This document shows positions 1 to 6,463 of a DNA stretch of 6,572 nucleotides, one piece after another (position 1 is the stretch's first letter; every line of letters starts with the position of its first letter). The position numbers and the translations under genes were made by a program. Location: the NCBI GenBank assembly GCA_948688495.1, contig CAPQSW010000025.1, positions 39,002 through 45,573 of the forward strand. Reading direction: 5' to 3'. The notes beneath the pieces are model-generated. The model saw nothing but the letters and a program-made list of their open reading frames with translations, had not been told where the DNA came from and did no database searches. Source of the DNA: an uncultured Lachnospiraceae bacterium. GTDB lineage: Bacteria > Bacillota > Clostridia > Lachnospirales > Lachnospiraceae.

Positions 1-28
1 ACTATTTTAAAAAACATCTTTAAACCCC

Positions 29-57
29 AAAAAGAATCCCGCATAACGGGATTCTTT
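29..57 (-). terminator. Rho-independent terminator of the nfnA-nfnB-fprA operon
   Basis: Bases 31-41 and 47-57 form a perfect 11-bp inverted repeat (AAAGAATCCCG / CGGGATTCTTT) around a 5-base loop. Read on the minus strand, the right arm runs into a run of five T (complement of 29-33), as expected of an intrinsic terminator. It begins 15 bases after the fprA stop codon. On the plus strand the tail after the hairpin is CTGACA, so it should act mainly for the leftward operon. Confidence 0.93.
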
Positions 58-72
58 CTGACAACGGTACAT

Positions 73-1239
73 TTATTTTGCAATCAGCTCGTCCGCAAGA
101 GCCTCCATATCTGCTATTGTGCTCTCCTTCATAGAAGACTTAATCGTCACAACCTTATCACAGACTGTTATATCCTTCATCTGTTCCAAAGCCGCCTTCA
201 TATTCTTTGCCGCCACCGGAGCCCAGGAGCCATTTTCCATAAGGGCTACCGTACGCTTGCGGTATGTCTTGCTCTTTAAATGGTGGAGAAAATCATCCAT
301 ACATGGGAAAATGCCGCCATCATAAGTTGCCGCCGCCAGCACCATCTTATCGTAGCGGAATGCATCCTCAATAGCCTCTGCCATATCATCTCTGGCCAAA
401 TCTGTGATTGCTACTTTCTTTGCACCCTTTGCTTCTAAGATTTCCTTTAATTTCTTTGCTGCCTTGGCAGTATTTCCATGAATGGAGGCATAAGCCACCA
501 GAATACCCTCATCCTCCGGTTCATAACTACTCCATACCTGATATTTGCCAATATAATATTCCAGGTTTTCCTTTAAGATTGGTCCATGCAGCGGGCAGAT
601 CATCTGGATATCCAGTCCTGCCGCCTTTTTCAGAAGTGCCTGCACCTGTGCGCCGTATTTTCCTACAATATTAAAGTAATAGCGTCTCGCCTCACATGCC
701 CAGTCCTCCTCTGTGTCCAACGCTCCAAACTTTCCAAAACCATCCGCGGAAAACAAAATCTTCTCAGAACTTTCATAAGAGACCATAACCTCCGGCCAGT
801 GCACCATTGGCGCCATCACAAAAGTCAGCTCATGACTTCCAAGCTTCAATGTATCTCCCTCTTTCACTACCAGGGAACGCTCAGATAAGTCTATGTCAAA
901 AAACTGTTCAATCATGGGAAATGTCTTAGCATTCCCAACCACTATCATTTCCGGATATTTCTCTGCAATTTTCTGGATGTTGGCTGCGTGATCCGGCTCC
1001 ATATGGGAAACAATCAGATAATCAACCTTTCTTCCTCCCAGCGCCTGCTCCAGATTTCTCATCCATTCCTCGCCCCGCCTGTCATCCACGGTATCCATAA
1101 CTGCTGTTTTTTCATCCAAAATTACATAAGAATTATAAGATACCCCATTGGGTACTACATACTGGCTCTCAAACAAATCAATGTCCCTGTCGTCTGCTCC
1201 GATATATTTAATGGAATCTGTAATTGTAATATCTTTCAT
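73..1239 (-). CDS. fprA: Class A flavodiiron protein (FprA-type O2/NO reductase)
   Basis: This is a 388-residue cytoplasmic flavodiiron protein, a family that reduces O2 to water and/or NO to N2O in anaerobes. Residues ~1-240 form the metallo-beta-lactamase-like diiron domain. The ligands are visible as H79-x-E81-x-D83-H84, H147, the bridging D166 and H218. Residues ~245-388 form a flavodoxin-like FMN domain, with the phosphate loop at about S252-T257 (SIHGNT). There is no C-terminal rubredoxin or flavin-reductase domain, so it is the minimal two-domain class A and needs an external donor, usually rubredoxin or a flavorubredoxin. The frame is open for 11 more codons upstream to an ATG at 1272. 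I start at 1239 because AAGGAGG lies 6 bases before that ATG and the protein then begins in the usual family way. It lies 78 bases after nfnB with no terminator between, so cotranscription is likely. Whether O2 or NO is the main substrate cannot be read from the sequence. Confidence 0.95.
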   Translation of the reverse strand: MKDITITDSIKYIGADDRDIDLFESQYVVPNGVSYNSYVILDEKTAVMDTVDDRRGEEWMRNLEQALGGRKVDYLIVSHMEPDHAANIQKIAEKYPEMIVVGNAKTFPMIEQFFDIDLSERSLVVKEGDTLKLGSHELTFVMAPMVHWPEVMVSYESSEKILFSADGFGKFGALDTEEDWACEARRYYFNIVGKYGAQVQALLKKAAGLDIQMICPLHGPILKENLEYYIGKYQVWSSYEPEDEGILVAYASIHGNTAKAAKKLKEILEAKGAKKVAITDLARDDMAEAIEDAFRYDKMVLAAATYDGGIFPCMDDFLHHLKSKTYRKRTVALMENGSWAPVAAKNMKAALEQMKDITVCDKVVTIKSSMKESTIADMEALADELIAK

Positions 1240-1245
1240 TTTTGT

Positions 1246-1252
1246 CCTCCTT
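1246..1252 (-). promoter_or_regulatory. Ribosome binding site fixing the fprA start
   Basis: The minus strand reads AAGGAGG, then 6 bases (ACAAAA), then ATG at 1239. This near-perfect anti-16S match decides against the in-frame ATG 33 bases further upstream at 1272, which has no comparable site at the right distance. Confidence 0.9.
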
Positions 1253-1317
1253 CTATCATCATACCCATTCATCCCGCATCATTTACCGGATTACGAAATA
1301 CATCCATGTAACCCTGC

Positions 1318-2703
1318 TTATTTGCCAGAAAGATACTCATCAATACCTTTTGCTGCAGCCTTCCCTGCTCCCATCGCAAGAATAACCGTTGCAGCGCCTG
1401 TCACTGCATCTCCGCCTGCAAATACGCCCGGCTTACTGGTTGCCCCGTTTTCTTCTTCTGCCACAATACACTTCCTGCGGTTTACATCCAGTCCCTTCGT
1501 GGTGGATGAAATTAACGGATTGGGGGAAGTTCCCAGAGACATAATGACTGTGTCTAACTCCAAATCAAATTCAGAGCCAGGAACCTCTACCGGACGTCTT
1601 CTGCCAGACTCGTCCGGCTCACCAAGCTCCATACGGATGCAGGTCATCCCCTTTACCCAGCCATTCTCATCTACCAGAATCTCTGTCGGATTCGTCAGCA
1701 AATCAAAAATAATGCCTTCCTCCTTTGCATGATGTACTTCTTCCACCCTTGCCGGAAGCTCTGACTCACTTCTTCTATATACAATGTGTACCTCCGCACC
1801 CAAGCGCAACGCTGTCCTTGCCGCATCCATGGCAACATTTCCGCCGCCTACCACGGCAACTTTCTTACCTTTCATAATCGGCGTATCGTATTCTTCCTTA
1901 AACGCTTTCATCAGGTTATTCCTCGTAAGAAACTCATTCGCGGAAAATACACCGTTCGCCTGTTCCCCAGGGATTCCCATAAATCTCGGAAGCCCGGCGC
2001 CAGAACCGATAAATACTGCTTCAAATCCTTCTTCTTCCATCAGTTCATCAATCGTTCCCGCCTTACCGATTACCACATTTGTCTCAATCTTAACGCCAAG
2101 TGCTTTGACGTTCTCAATTTCTTTTGCTACAACTGCACTCTTTGGCAGACGAAATTCAGGGATTCCATAAATTAACACTCCGCCCGGTTCATGAAGCGCT
2201 TCAAAAATTGTCACATCATAACCCATCTTTGCCAAATCCCCGGCGCAAGTCAAGCCTGCCGGACCGGAACCAATCACTGCTACTTTGTGATTCTTCTTCT
2301 CTGCTGCCGGCTGCGGCTTAATATTATTCTCCCTTGCCCAGTCAGCCGTAAAGCGCTCCAGCTTACCGATGGATACGGGTTCTCCCTTGATTCCACGGAT
2401 ACATTTTCCCTCACACTGGCTCTCCTGCGGGCATACGCGTCCACAAACGGCGGGAAGGGCGCTGGCCTTACTGATTACATGATAGGATTCTTCAAAATTC
2501 CCTTCTTTAATCTTGGATATGAATCCCGGGATATCGATAGAAACCGGACAGCCCTTGACACACTGCGCATTTTTACAGTTTAAGCATCTTTCTGCTTCTT
2601 CCATCGCTTCCTCTTTATTATAACCAAGGCATACCTCATCAAAGTTGGTTGCACGCACTTTGGGCTCCTGTTCCCTTACCGGTACTTTCTTTAATATATC
2701 CAT
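1318..2703 (-). CDS. nfnB: NfnB: NADP(H)-binding large subunit of the bifurcating ferredoxin:NADP+ oxidoreductase (GltD-like)
   Basis: The 461-residue protein belongs to the glutamate synthase small-subunit (GltD) family. Two N-terminal cysteine groups (C40, C43, C48, C52 and C87, C91, C97, C101) can hold two [4Fe-4S] clusters. An FAD-binding Rossmann motif follows at G145-x-G-x-x-G150. A second dinucleotide fold starts near V282 with G286-G-G-N, and Y309-R-R suits the NADPH 2'-phosphate. A C-terminal GGD (430-432) binds FAD. Databases often call such proteins glutamate synthase, but no large GltB-type subunit lies beside it. Instead its start overlaps the end of nfnA by one base (TAATG), with GGAGGTG 7 bases upstream inside nfnA. 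In Thermotoga and Clostridium this pair forms NfnAB, which couples exergonic NADPH-dependent reduction of NAD+ to endergonic reduction of ferredoxin, reversibly. The older name for the same kind of pair is sulfide dehydrogenase SudAB. The bifurcating function here is inferred from the pairing and motifs. Confidence 0.92.
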   Translation of the reverse strand: MDILKKVPVREQEPKVRATNFDEVCLGYNKEEAMEEAERCLNCKNAQCVKGCPVSIDIPGFISKIKEGNFEESYHVISKASALPAVCGRVCPQESQCEGKCIRGIKGEPVSIGKLERFTADWARENNIKPQPAAEKKNHKVAVIGSGPAGLTCAGDLAKMGYDVTIFEALHEPGGVLIYGIPEFRLPKSAVVAKEIENVKALGVKIETNVVIGKAGTIDELMEEEGFEAVFIGSGAGLPRFMGIPGEQANGVFSANEFLTRNNLMKAFKEEYDTPIMKGKKVAVVGGGNVAMDAARTALRLGAEVHIVYRRSESELPARVEEVHHAKEEGIIFDLLTNPTEILVDENGWVKGMTCIRMELGEPDESGRRRPVEVPGSEFDLELDTVIMSLGTSPNPLISSTTKGLDVNRRKCIVAEEENGATSKPGVFAGGDAVTGAATVILAMGAGKAAAKGIDEYLSGK

Positions 2704-3590
2704 TATTTGTCACCTCCGCAATGTCCACATCCGCCATGGTGGGTATCACCCTCCGTAAGCTTGAGCATACTTCTTCCTTCTTCTGTCTTGTACATCTGCT
2801 GACGCTTCATCGCCTGGTCAAAATCTACCAGGTGTCCATCAAATTCCGGCCCATCCACGCAGGCAAATTTCACCTCACCGCCTACAGTCACACGACAGGC
2901 CCCGCACATCCCCGTGCCGTCCACCATAATCGGATTCAAAGAAACAATCGTCGGAATGTTAAGCTTCTTTGTCAAAAGACAGACAAATTTCATCATAATC
3001 ATCGGTCCAATCGCGATACACTGATCATATGTATTCCCGGCATTCACCAATTCTTCTAACTGATTGGTTCCCATTCCATGAAAACCATAACTTCCATCAT
3101 CAGTTGTCACATAAAGGTTTCCGGCTACCTTCTCCATCTCATCTACCAAAATCAGAAGGTCCTTTGTCTTTGAGCCCATGATGACATCACACTCCACACC
3201 ATGTTCATGAAGCCATTTCACCTGCGGATATACCGGCGCCGTTCCCACGCCTCCTGCAATAAATACAATCTTTTTCTTCTTTAATTCTTCCATCGGCTCC
3301 CCTGTCAACTCAGAAGCACAGCCGAGCGGTCCTACAAAATCCTGAAAGGAATCTCCTTCTTCTAAGCTCTCCATCCTCTGTGTGGATGCCCCCACGGTCT
3401 GGAATACAATTGTGATCGTTCCTGCTTTCCTGTCATAGTCGCAGATGGTAAGAGGTATACGCTCGCCCTCCTCATCCATTTTTACAATAACAAACTGCCC
3501 AGGCAGACAGGACTTTGCCACACGCGGCGCTTTAACATCCATAAGAAAAATCTTATCTGCCAGCTTTTTCTTCTTTACGATTGGGTACAT
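2703..3590 (-). CDS. nfnA: NfnA: NAD(H)-binding small subunit of the bifurcating ferredoxin:NADP+ oxidoreductase (PyrK/SudB-like)
   Basis: The 295-residue protein has the ferredoxin-reductase fold shared with PyrK and SudB. Residues ~1-100 form the FAD barrel, with R44-I-P-L-T contacting the flavin. Residues ~105-215 form the NAD(H) domain, opening with A112-G-G-V-G-T-A-P119. The C-terminal [2Fe-2S] region has C229, C232 and C244 with D224 five residues before C229, where PyrK-type proteins have a fourth Cys. One Asp plus three Cys is the ligand set known from the Thermotoga maritima NfnA structure, which favours NfnA over dihydroorotate dehydrogenase PyrK; no pyrD is adjacent. The protein ends in an unusual Cys/His/Gly-rich tail (residues 283-293). 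The start at 3590 has GGAGGT 6 bases upstream and a good promoter ~50 bases away. It is the first gene of the operon and is translationally coupled to nfnB. Confidence 0.92.
   Translation of the reverse strand: MYPIVKKKKLADKIFLMDVKAPRVAKSCLPGQFVIVKMDEEGERIPLTICDYDRKAGTITIVFQTVGASTQRMESLEEGDSFQDFVGPLGCASELTGEPMEELKKKKIVFIAGGVGTAPVYPQVKWLHEHGVECDVIMGSKTKDLLILVDEMEKVAGNLYVTTDDGSYGFHGMGTNQLEELVNAGNTYDQCIAIGPMIMMKFVCLLTKKLNIPTIVSLNPIMVDGTGMCGACRVTVGGEVKFACVDGPEFDGHLVDFDQAMKRQQMYKTEEGRSMLKLTEGDTHHGGCGHCGGDK
2711..2717 (-). promoter_or_regulatory. nfnB ribosome binding site inside the end of nfnA
   Basis: GGAGGTG lies in the last codons of nfnA, 7 bases before the nfnB ATG. That ATG shares its A with the nfnA TAA stop (TAATG). 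This indicates translational coupling, as expected for two subunits made in equal amounts. Confidence 0.85.
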
Positions 3591-3638
3591 ATCCGAACCT
3601 CCGTCTCAGTTATCTCTATAAATTTCTGTAACGTTCTC

Positions 3639-3667
3639 ATTTTAATATACTTCCCCCAAAAATTCAA
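3639..3667 (-). promoter_or_regulatory. Promoter of the nfnA-nfnB-fprA operon
   Basis: On the minus strand a -35 box TTGAAT (3662-3667) and a -10 box TAAAAT (3639-3644, 5 of 6 matches to consensus) are separated by exactly 17 bases. This predicts a start near 3632 and a leader of roughly 42 bases before the nfnA ATG. The surroundings are AT-rich. A short inverted repeat (3668-3678) abuts the -35 box. Identified by eye only. Confidence 0.7.
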
Positions 3668-3692
3668 TGATTTTATCAAAAATGAATACACA

Positions 3693-3721
3693 TTGACATA
3701 TTTTTTATTATCCTTTAAGAT
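3693..3721 (+). promoter_or_regulatory. Promoter of the aroE-DAHP synthase operon
   Basis: A perfect -35 TTGACA (3693-3698) is followed after 17 bases by TAAGAT (3716-3721, 4 of 6 matches). The predicted start is near 3728, leaving only ~20 bases of leader before the aroE ATG, with AAGGAGGG at 3729-3736 inside it. Such a short leader has no room for a T-box or attenuator, so any aromatic amino acid control at this promoter would be by a repressor or by enzyme feedback. Confidence 0.7.
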
Positions 3722-3747
3722 ATGTCCTAAGGAGGGACCCTGAAACT

Positions 3748-4614
3748 ATGAATTATGAAATCACCGGAAATACAAAACTCACTGCTCTTTTGGGCAGCCC
3801 GGTATCCCACAGCATTTCGCCACAGATGCATAATGAATCCTTTCGCCTTCTGGGCCTTGATTATGTATACCTTGCCTTTGATGTGACACCAAAACATCTT
3901 CGTGAAGTTGTCGCCGGGTTAAAGGCAGCAGGAATCTGCGGATTCAACCTTACCATGCCGTTAAAAGTACATATCCTTCCATATTTGGATGAACTCACTC
4001 CGGCAGCAAGGCTTGCCGGCGCTGTAAATACTGTAATTTCCAAGGATGGGAAATTAATAGGGCACACTACAGACGGCGCAGGATATATGCAATCGGTGTC
4101 TGATGCTGGATATGACATCACCGGCCAGAAAATGACACTCTTAGGTGCAGGCGGCGCCGCCACTGCCATCTGCGTACAAGCCGCCTTAGATGGCGTTTCT
4201 TCTATTGATATGTTCAAACGCAAAAATGCCTCCTGGGAGAAAACTCTTGCGTTTTGCCAGCGCGTGGCGTCCGAGACCGGCTGCGACATCCGTCTTTTCG
4301 ATATTGAAAATATAAATCTTCTTGCTGACAGCATTTCTGACAGCGCGATTTTGACGAACGCAACTAGTGTAGGGATGGAGCCAAACAGCAGCGTCAGCCC
4401 GATTCCCGACCCTGCTATGCTGCATAGCGGACTGATTGTCTCAGATATTATCTACAATCCCAGGGAAACACTGCTGATGAGGCAGGCAAAAGAACAAGGC
4501 TGTCCCAGTTTTAATGGCCTGTATATGCTTCTATACCAGGGTGCTGCTGCCTTTCAGTGCTGGACAGGACAAAAGATGCCTACAGACGTCATCAAGAAAA
4601 AATACTTTTCATAA
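3748..4614 (+). CDS. aroE: Shikimate dehydrogenase, YdiB-like (quinate/shikimate dehydrogenase subgroup)
   Basis: The 288-residue protein catalyses the reversible NAD(P)H-dependent reduction of 3-dehydroshikimate to shikimate, step four of the shikimate pathway. The N-terminal half carries S20-x-S22 (shikimate carboxylate), N67-L-T-x-P71-L-K73 (catalytic Lys) and T108-D109-G (catalytic Asp). The C-terminal Rossmann half has G133-A-G-G-A-A138, a cofactor-specificity stretch around F156-N160, N-A-T-S-V-G-M, and a final substrate segment with Q264-G-A and W272-T-G. From memory, the whole protein aligns better with E. coli YdiB than with AroE, especially around residues 121-173 (LLGAGGA, LAFxQRV). 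YdiB enzymes accept quinate and NAD as well. Here the pathway context (a DAHP synthase 18 bases downstream) favours a biosynthetic role. The start is supported by AAGGAGGG, although the 11-base spacing to ATG is slightly long. Alternative: a catabolic quinate dehydrogenase, which seems less likely given the partner. Confidence 0.93.
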   Translation: MNYEITGNTKLTALLGSPVSHSISPQMHNESFRLLGLDYVYLAFDVTPKHLREVVAGLKAAGICGFNLTMPLKVHILPYLDELTPAARLAGAVNTVISKDGKLIGHTTDGAGYMQSVSDAGYDITGQKMTLLGAGGAATAICVQAALDGVSSIDMFKRKNASWEKTLAFCQRVASETGCDIRLFDIENINLLADSISDSAILTNATSVGMEPNSSVSPIPDPAMLHSGLIVSDIIYNPRETLLMRQAKEQGCPSFNGLYMLLYQGAAAFQCWTGQKMPTDVIKKKYFS

Positions 4615-4632
4615 AATAAAGGAGTCTTTGAT

Positions 4633-5661
4633 ATGAGTTTCAAATTTTTAAAACAACTTCCAAGCCCGGAAGAAATCAGAAAAGAATATGGGCTTTCCCA
4701 AACAGCCGTACATACAAAGCAAGAACGTGACCAGATGGTCAGCGACATCATTACCGGTGCATCTGACAAATTTCTGGTAATTATCGGTCCCTGTTCAGCC
4801 GACAACGAGGATGCTGTCTGCGACTATATCAGCCGCCTGAGCAGCGTACAGGAAAAAGTTAAGGACCGTCTTGTCCTTATTCCGCGTATCTATACAAACA
4901 AACCCAGAACGACTGGTGAAGGCTATAAAGGCATCGCCCACCAGCCAGACCCTGAAAAACGTCCAGATATGGTTGCAGGATTGATTGCCATGCGCAAAAT
5001 GCACATCCGTGCCCTGGAGGAAAGCGGATTATCCGCTGCAGACGAGATGCTTTATCCAGAAAACTGGCCTTATGTCGAAGACCTTCTCTCTTACGTCGCC
5101 ATCGGCGCACGTTCGGTAGAAGACCAGCACCACCGCCTTACCGTCAGCGGATTTGATGTACCTGCCGGCATGAAAAATCCTACCAGCGGCGATTTGTCTG
5201 TAATGCTTAACTCTGTATATGCAGCACAACACCCACATCACTTTGTATTCCGTGGATATGAGGTAGATACCAGCGGCAATCCCCTGACCCACGTGGTACT
5301 GCGCGGAGCTGTCAATAAACGCGGCGTCTGTATTCCCAATTACCATTATGAGGATTTAGAACGTCTCATTCAGATGTATGAAACGATGGATTTGAAGCAT
5401 CATGCTGCCATAATTGATGCGAACCACTCCAATTCCAACAAACAATACGAACAGCAAATCCGCATTGTCAAAGAAATCATGCACAACCGGAAAATTTCTC
5501 CTGAAATCCATAAGCTGGTAAAGGGCGTAATGATTGAGAGCTACATTGAACCCGGCTGTCAGAAAGTCGGTGAACATATTTATGGTAAATCCATTACCGA
5601 TCCATGCCTTGGCTGGGAGGAATCGGAAAAATTGATCTATCACATTGCGGAAATGAATTAA
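4633..5661 (+). CDS. aroF: 3-deoxy-7-phosphoheptulonate (DAHP) synthase, class I-alpha (AroG/AroF/AroH type)
   Basis: The 342-residue enzyme condenses phosphoenolpyruvate and erythrose 4-phosphate to DAHP, the first committed step of aromatic amino acid synthesis. It is a TIM barrel of the E. coli AroG kind (~350 residues). Metal ligands are visible as C54 (in G-P-C-S), H265 (D-A-N-H-S-N-S), E302 (M-I-E-S) and D323 (S-I-T-D-P). The phosphate/PEP-binding segment is R85...K90-P-R92-T-T, and G-A-R-S near residue 158 matches the G-A-R-T of AroG. The I-beta forms with an attached chorismate mutase or ACT domain are excluded by the motifs and the lack of an extra domain. An N-terminal arm of ~45 residues precedes the barrel, which in this class takes part in oligomer contacts and feedback by an aromatic amino acid. 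Which amino acid inhibits it cannot be told here, so the symbol aroF is generic. GGAG lies 8 bases before ATG, 18 bases after aroE, so the two are one operon. Its stop overlaps the end of the convergent recombinase gene. Confidence 0.95.
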   Translation: MSFKFLKQLPSPEEIRKEYGLSQTAVHTKQERDQMVSDIITGASDKFLVIIGPCSADNEDAVCDYISRLSSVQEKVKDRLVLIPRIYTNKPRTTGEGYKGIAHQPDPEKRPDMVAGLIAMRKMHIRALEESGLSAADEMLYPENWPYVEDLLSYVAIGARSVEDQHHRLTVSGFDVPAGMKNPTSGDLSVMLNSVYAAQHPHHFVFRGYEVDTSGNPLTHVVLRGAVNKRGVCIPNYHYEDLERLIQMYETMDLKHHAAIIDANHSNSNKQYEQQIRIVKEIMHNRKISPEIHKLVKGVMIESYIEPGCQKVGEHIYGKSITDPCLGWEESEKLIYHIAEMN

Positions 5662-6431
5662 ATCTTGGTACGCAGAGTATGTGACGTCAGTTCGCTGGTA
5701 ATTCCCGCTTTTCTACCGTAGGTTTTCACTAATTTCCAGAAGCCCTGACGGCTCATCACCTGCCCGGAACAGTTGGTAAACAAATATGCACTTTCCTCCC
5801 CTGACAATAACTGCGCACGCCCCTGCTCAAGATAACTCTCCAGCGCCTGTCTCGCTACAGCGCCAAACGGAACAATCTTTTCCCTGCTGTTATCGTTGCA
5901 TACAAGATATTCCATCTGGAGGTTTACATCGGAAAGCTTTAATGTAATCAACTCAGACACCCGGATTCCCGTGGCATGCAATAGCTCCAGCATCGCCCTG
6001 TCACGCAGTTGTTTGGGTGTCTCCCCTTCTGCCTGCGCCAGCAGACGTATTCTCTCCTCCTCGCTTAACACCGTGGGGACTTTCTTCTCCACTTTAGGCG
6101 CCTTCAGATCTTTTGCAACATTTTGGCTTACATACCCCTCCATCTGCAAATACTGAAAGAAAGCTTTCAGGGAAGCAATGTTTCTGGAAATTGTAGATGG
6201 TTTTCTCCCCTGATGTTCCAAAAACAAAATGTAGGAGTTCAATCCTGTAACAGTAATCTGCTCCACCTTACAAATACCCTGCTCCCCAAAAAAATGATTC
6301 ATCTTCTTTAAGTCCCGCTTATATGATGCCGTTGTGTTGTCTGACGCCTTACGAATCTCTGTCATATAGGAGACAAATTTTTGTATTATTTCTGTCATAA
6401 ATCGACTACCCCATTTACCGTTTTTTCGCAT
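5658..6431 (-). pseudogene. xerD: XerD-like tyrosine recombinase, C-terminally truncated
   Basis: The 257-residue frame matches the Xer/phage-integrase family. Residues ~12-100 form the N-terminal SAM-like core-binding domain (T33-x-x-S-Y37-x-R-D-L, then S79-T-I-S-R-N). Residues ~118-257 are the start of the catalytic domain. The first catalytic Arg is in H152-A-T-G-I-R157-V-S-E-L, and H251-x-x-R254 is present. The frame then gives T-K-I and a stop. Family members are ~295-300 residues, so ~40 residues are missing, including the second His/Trp and the Tyr nucleophile. In the beta-hairpin where XerD has G-K-G with a catalytic Lys, this protein reads C178-N-D-N. No other reading frame past the break continues the family. 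It should therefore be inactive as a recombinase. The start at 6431 has AAAGGA 6 bases upstream and fits the promoter. An alternative start at 6398 gives the more usual XerD N-terminus but has a weaker site. It may be a decaying relic, or a misassembly could have cut it. Confidence 0.85.
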
Positions 6432-6437
6432 TTAAAA

Positions 6438-6443
6438 TCCTTT
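6438..6443 (-). promoter_or_regulatory. Ribosome binding site of the recombinase gene
   Basis: AAAGGA on the minus strand, 6 bases before the ATG at 6431. It favours this start over the internal ATG at 6398, which is preceded only by a GGGG about 10 or more bases away. Confidence 0.6.
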
Positions 6444-6463
6444 GAATGCTACCGATAAACTAT

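Noticed and set aside
1..28. Left edge AT-rich stretch
   Set aside because: No start, stop context or repeat that supports a feature; it lies outside the fprA terminator.
1299..1310. Palindrome TACAT-CC-ATGTA just after the nfnB stop
   Set aside because: Only 5+5 bases, with no T run on either strand, so not a terminator; most likely chance. It gives no reason to split fprA from the operon.
1148..1732. Long plus-strand open frame (194 codons) crossing fprA and nfnB
   Set aside because: It is antisense to two well-supported genes, has a low-complexity Ser/Pro/Ile-rich translation with no recognisable motif, and has no ribosome binding site. The other open frames antisense or out of frame to nfnA, nfnB, aroE, the DAHP synthase gene and xerD are shadows for the same reasons.
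1318..2703. Annotation as the small subunit of glutamate synthase
   Set aside because: Fold and motifs are shared, but there is no large glutamate synthase subunit here and the gene is coupled to an nfnA with the Asp/Cys3 cluster motif, so NfnB is the better call.
3591..3747. Riboswitch, T-box or leader-peptide attenuator before aroE
   Set aside because: The predicted leader is only ~20 bases, with no hairpin, T-box sequence or aromatic-rich short frame.
5658..5672. Frameshift as the cause of the short recombinase
   Set aside because: None of the three minus-strand frames beyond 5669 continues the recombinase family; that DNA is the intact DAHP synthase C-terminus. The missing part is absent, not shifted.
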